Part shown: positions 60,041 through 64,000 of the stretch, piece by piece
Layout: the number at the start of each line of letters is the position of its first letter
How positions within the stretch are numbered: position 1 is the first letter of the stretch
NCBI GenBank assembly: GCA_032164245.1
Contig: JAVMKO010000003.1
Location: 70,254,390 to 70,318,389 of the forward strand
Origin: Sternotherus odoratus
Taxonomy: Eukaryota; Chordata; Testudines; Kinosternidae
DNA length: 64,000 nucleotides
Reading direction: 5' to 3'
Translations under genes and position numbers: made by a program
Notes under the pieces: model-generated
What the model saw: the letters and a program-made list of their open reading frames with translations, nothing else
Database searches by the model: none
What the model was told of the DNA's origin: nothing

Positions 60041-61210
60041 TGATCTCTGGGTTCAAGATTAATGGAAATAATCCTCTGCACAATATTGACAAAATATAAT
60101 GTAATGAAGGAATGCTTGATTAAAGAATGTTTTTCTAGTTTCAAATAACAGAATAAAGTATTTAGGGATCACATTGATTCCCACTGTTGAATCTTTATAT
60201 GGAGCTAATTATATCCTGTAACTGAATCAAATCTCAGATGGCCTTAATTGGAAGCACCTTTTAATAAATTGATTAGGAAGAATAAATGTGAAATATGACA
60301 GTATTCCCCTGAGTATGCTATTTCTTTTTCACTGCTTTGAATAATTTTAATTCATAATATTTTTAAAAAATAAAATCAGTGAAATGGTCAGATTTTATCC
60401 GGCAAGGAACAAGACCCCCAGGTTTAGTGTTTCAAATCCAAAAGCAAAAAGTAGCATTTCTTGTCCTAATCTGAAAATTTGCCTCTGCACAAATGCTCTT
60501 AGATCATTATCTATTTGGGGTGAAATCTTGGACTCATTGAAGTCTGACAAAACTCCAGTTGAACCAATGAGCCTTCCCTTGATGTTTAGCTTCTAATGAG
60601 CTGGATTTAAATAGAACTTGTATTAAATCTTTAAAATATTTGAAATTTGTATTTTGGTAATGTTTAGCAGGGTTATTTCAGTTTACGGAGATTCATCATT
60701 TTGCTGGTATTTCCTCTTTCTTTTGTGAAAAGATGTATACAAGATATGTTGGTCCCTCAAACACATTGAAAATGCTATTTTGAAGCAAAATGAATATGCA
60801 TAATCTGTTAGGTATTTTAAAGGGAATGGTTTATTACAAAATGAGCCAATTGTTTAACACTGGGATTTCTTCTTCATTAGAAGAGTGAGAATACGTTATT
60901 GATAGGTCAATTAACATATTTCACATTTGAAATACTGTAGAAGAAAACCCTCTGGGAAACCTCTATTTATTTACAGTTAAAGTACTCTGCAAATAAACAC
61001 ACTAGGAAATTTCAGTGTCAGAAGTAAAAAGAATTCTGAAACAGCAGTTTGAGAATGTATAGGTTTAAGATTTAAGTGCTTAGGTCTATAGAACTATTAG
61101 GAAATTAAAAGCATAATCCTTAACTCATATAGTCACAGGCAACCTTCATACTATCGCTTCCTAACTTTTGCCTACTTGACTTTGCAATAAGAATTTTTTC
61201 AACATAGCTC
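60041..61210. other. Intergenic or intronic DNA, no gene recognised
   Basis: AT-rich, no element ends or coding motif. Confidence 0.5.
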
Positions 61211-61214
61211 TGTG

Positions 61215-62100
61215 TGTGTCTGTGTAATTTTTCTGATTTCTTAAATAGCAATCTGAAAAAAAAAATCCACCATGGAGCATCATATTGACACCCATATGGT
61301 TCATTAAGAACAAACCTTTAGATCCACTGCACGGATCTCTGCTACTTGAGCTAACAAAATAATTAATAGCAGTAGTAGGTTGTCATCCTTTATACGGCTT
61401 AGCACTGTAAGACGATGCAACTTAGTGTGTCAGTGTTTTTCCACAGATATTTGCTGACAGCAGAGGAATGGTGAGACTCAGGAATCTTGGGTTTCCATTT
61501 TGGAATCAGGAGGGGAGTGTGTTTCAGTGGGCACAGATTCTTCTGTCCATTCCTTCCCAGTGTGATGCCTCCTATTCCATCCCCTCCAACATGCCATTGT
61601 CATGGTCCTGTCTCTTCCTTGCACCTGGCTCCTTGTCCTAGTCCCATTCTTTTCATATAGCCAGTCCCAAACTCCACTCCTCAGGTTTCTTACCCCAATC
61701 CCAGGCTCTTTACCAAGAATTCACAGTTTTATTCCTCCAAACTCCCTGTCACAGTCTCCCACACATATCAGTCCCATTCCCCTTCCCCGGCCAATCTCAA
61801 TCCCCTATCAGCTACTCAAGTGGTCTCTCTCTTCCCTGCCCCCTCTTTCTGGCCTCCAGTTGCTTCTCCAACCCAAGTTCCCCCTCCTCACTGGCTTCCA
61901 GTCCTAATTTACCTCACAGGGCTCTGCATCCAGTCTCAGTGTTCCCTATCCTCCATTCCTTGTCACCGTCTCTTTGCCCAGCCAGTCCCAGTTCTCCCCT
62001 TCAGTAAGGCTCCTCATCAGATCTGTCTCCTTTCCCTACACTATGCTGTTTTTCAGTCAGAATCTTCTTGTCCTGCCAGTCCTAGGCTCCCACAACCTAA
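61215..62100. repeat. Long repeat, copy B (partner at 38.84-39.8 kb)
   Basis: Contains AGCAGTAGTAGGTTGTCATC, GACAGCAGAGGAATGG and a C/T-rich tail as in copy A, in the same orientation. It reads straight through the point where copy A holds the hAT MITE, so it is an empty paralogous site. The frames at 61602-62218 are products of the C/T-rich tail. Confidence 0.75.
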
Positions 62101-64000
62101 CTTCCACTCCCACAAGTGGGTCAGGGGGACTTTCAGCTTGCTTAAGTATTGTATGTACATTTTCAACTTCTTGTTAGGGGATCATGGAAATATTGTATAC
62201 CCTTTTGTCGGAATATAAATTAAATTAGGAAATTACAGATAAAGCAGATTGTCATGGCAAAATGGGGGACAATCATGATTATATCATCCCCAAAACTTGT
62301 ATTGTTCATTGGTAACTTTTTTTAAAAAGGAAGAGAAGTGAAAAGATACACAATTGTAAAATTAAATAGGTTTATCGCTGGGACCTTTGAGCAAATTCAA
62401 ATCTTTTATTTTACACTTAGTTGTTTAAAAACATTTAGAGCCAGATTCTTCCATGCTTACTCCAGTTGAATAGTATCTTACCCCTCATGTAGTCCCAGTG
62501 AATGTGGCCCTAGTAGTTAAAGATAGGAAATAAAAAAGTATACATTGGACACAAACTGAGCCAAACCTATTTGAAATCCTGGATGAATTTTGCTCAGCAG
62601 TGAACAGAAGACAGTGATACAGTTTTTCCCTTCACCATGGCTGCTCCAGGAATAAAACACCACATTTCATTGGCTTAGTTAGTGGCAGAACACACCTGCA
62701 TCATGCTGGTAAAAATGATCTCCTGGGTTTTATAAACATCCCTTCAGCATCATATTCTTTTACCATGAAAATAATGTCTGTAAATAATGTACGTCCGGAA
62801 TCACTGTCTTCCAGTCATTCTGTCGTCTGGACCTCTAGAAGTAAAAGTTTAGGCAAATCTCCTTTAACCATCCACTTCTTTTTCCATTACCTTCAGAGGC
62901 AAAATACTACACCTGTAGCTGTAGCTTGTTTTGAGCTGCGTGTGAAATGTATTGGGCTGTGTGTCATATCAGATTAGATTACATTGCCTTTCCAACCACT
63001 TGCTTATGGGAGGGGCAGAGGATGGATGGAGACATCTGCCTTTCTGTTTTTCATAATACTAATAATTATGTAATTATAGTTCATAAATACCCATATGCAC
63101 ACAGCATTTTGTTCTGTTTTGTGGACTGACATATACACTATTTATTACCATTTGAGGGATTATTTAAAAATAAATTACCATTGGACAAAAACTAGAAATG
63201 TGTGAAACGCTCTATTCAAACCAAAAAGTACTCAAAATTAACCCTGGCTGGAGTTTGGCTGCTGTCCATGCACCAGTTATAATTCATTGCAGCTTCATCT
63301 GTGTCAATGAAGGCATTTGATCTGTGTGTATTCCAAAGCCCTTGTTCGCCAGTTTAATTTGGGGGTTTAACTGTGTACTCTTGGGAATAATCACGAGGGG
63401 CAAATTACATGGTATCTCCAACAGCTGGCTGAAAACTTTCTGATGAAACAGTTTGCTGTCAGAAAATGCTGTTTTGGCAACATTAAAATTTTCACAGCAA
63501 TGTGTCATTTCCATGAAATTATCAATGGATTTTTTTGAAATGATTCACAGTCGAAATGGAGTATTTGGTTTTGTTATCATTACACTTTGTTCCAAATTTC
63601 CAATTTCATTCTTTCTCATTTTGACTTCTGTGTTAAAGATATTATTTTAATGTTATATCCAATAAGTATTACATTCAGTACAGTTTTTTATATTATGTAT
63701 TGACATTTAAATGAAATGTAATGATGATGTCATTTTGATGTCTTCCAGATATATATTTTTTTAAATTTCCAGTCCATACAAAAATTCAACATTTTGAATG
63801 TTGTCCCAATTTGTGATGCAAAGAGTTTCACTGGGATGGAAATTCTGTTTTCTTAACATTTCTACTATTTTCAGTTGTGACCACTAGGATGGCTTTAGTT
63901 TCTTGCAGAGCATGAGTCTCATATTAACCTACACAAACCTGTGTACATATATAAAAATCTGTTGAATCCACACCTTGACCCAGATTTTCTGCTGCTGTCA
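62101..64000. other. Intergenic or intronic DNA, no gene recognised
   Basis: No motif-bearing frame, array or terminal repeat seen up to the window end. Confidence 0.5.

Overview
This window looks like nuclear DNA from a turtle (Testudines). The evidence is its repeat content: CR1/L3-type LINE fragments, Penelope-like (PLE) tails containing CCTGTGGCACCTTAAAGAC, a Myb/SANT-plus-DDE Harbinger transposon, several hAT and Harbinger MITEs, Ty3/gypsy LTRs and MIR-like CORE-SINEs. This assignment rests on recognising repeat families, not on a database search. I found no host protein-coding exon, tRNA, rRNA or CRISPR array. The window reads as a gene desert or the inside of a very large intron, and every convincing coding stretch belongs to a mobile element.

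Layout. 1-3.6 kb: no recognisable feature. 3.6-4.35 kb: old antisense LTR. 5.4-5.7 kb: Harbinger-type MITE, followed by an unusually T-rich block to about 7.5 kb and a PLE tail near 7.75 kb. 9.1-11 kb: long LTR-like block with internal direct repeats. 13.3-13.8 kb: a small palindromic element and a hAT remnant. 14.2-16.9 kb: decayed Ty3/gypsy pol interrupted by one solo LTR, with a second solo LTR after it, both with target-site duplications (TSDs). 18.5 kb: hAT MITE with an 8-bp TSD. 21.7-25.8 kb: nearly whole Harbinger transposon carrying two convergent, lightly broken genes. 27.5 kb: another hAT-like MITE. 28 and 30.75 kb: a duplicated 240-bp block. 32.1-32.6 kb: Harbinger MITE and a PLE hairpin. 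36-37.3 kb: Harbinger transposase fragment joined to a CR1 3' end. 38.8-39.8 kb: a block with a second copy at 61.2-62.1 kb; only the first copy carries a hAT MITE. 40.6-41.3 kb: mariner/Tigger-like termini around a GC-rich tandem array. 43.4-47 kb: PLE hairpin, antisense CR1, sense L3/CR1 and a probable LTR. 51.0-51.8 kb: solo LTR with eight 46-bp repeats in exact register. 53.9-55.4 kb: PLE insertion with a GIY-YIG ORF, 298-bp inverted arms and a 15-bp TSD. 56.9-60.0 kb: two hAT MITEs, a Harbinger MITE and another PLE hairpin.

The most informative system is the PLE. The 1.55-kb copy at 53874-55426 has complete boundaries. It appears to explain three much shorter hairpin repeats (32.4, 43.4 and 58.2 kb), which have the same order: 5' inverted arm, loop, 3' arm, then an unpaired tail of about 40 nt. 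The second is the Harbinger element, whose subterminal GCGCTA motifs also occur in the 5.4-kb MITE.
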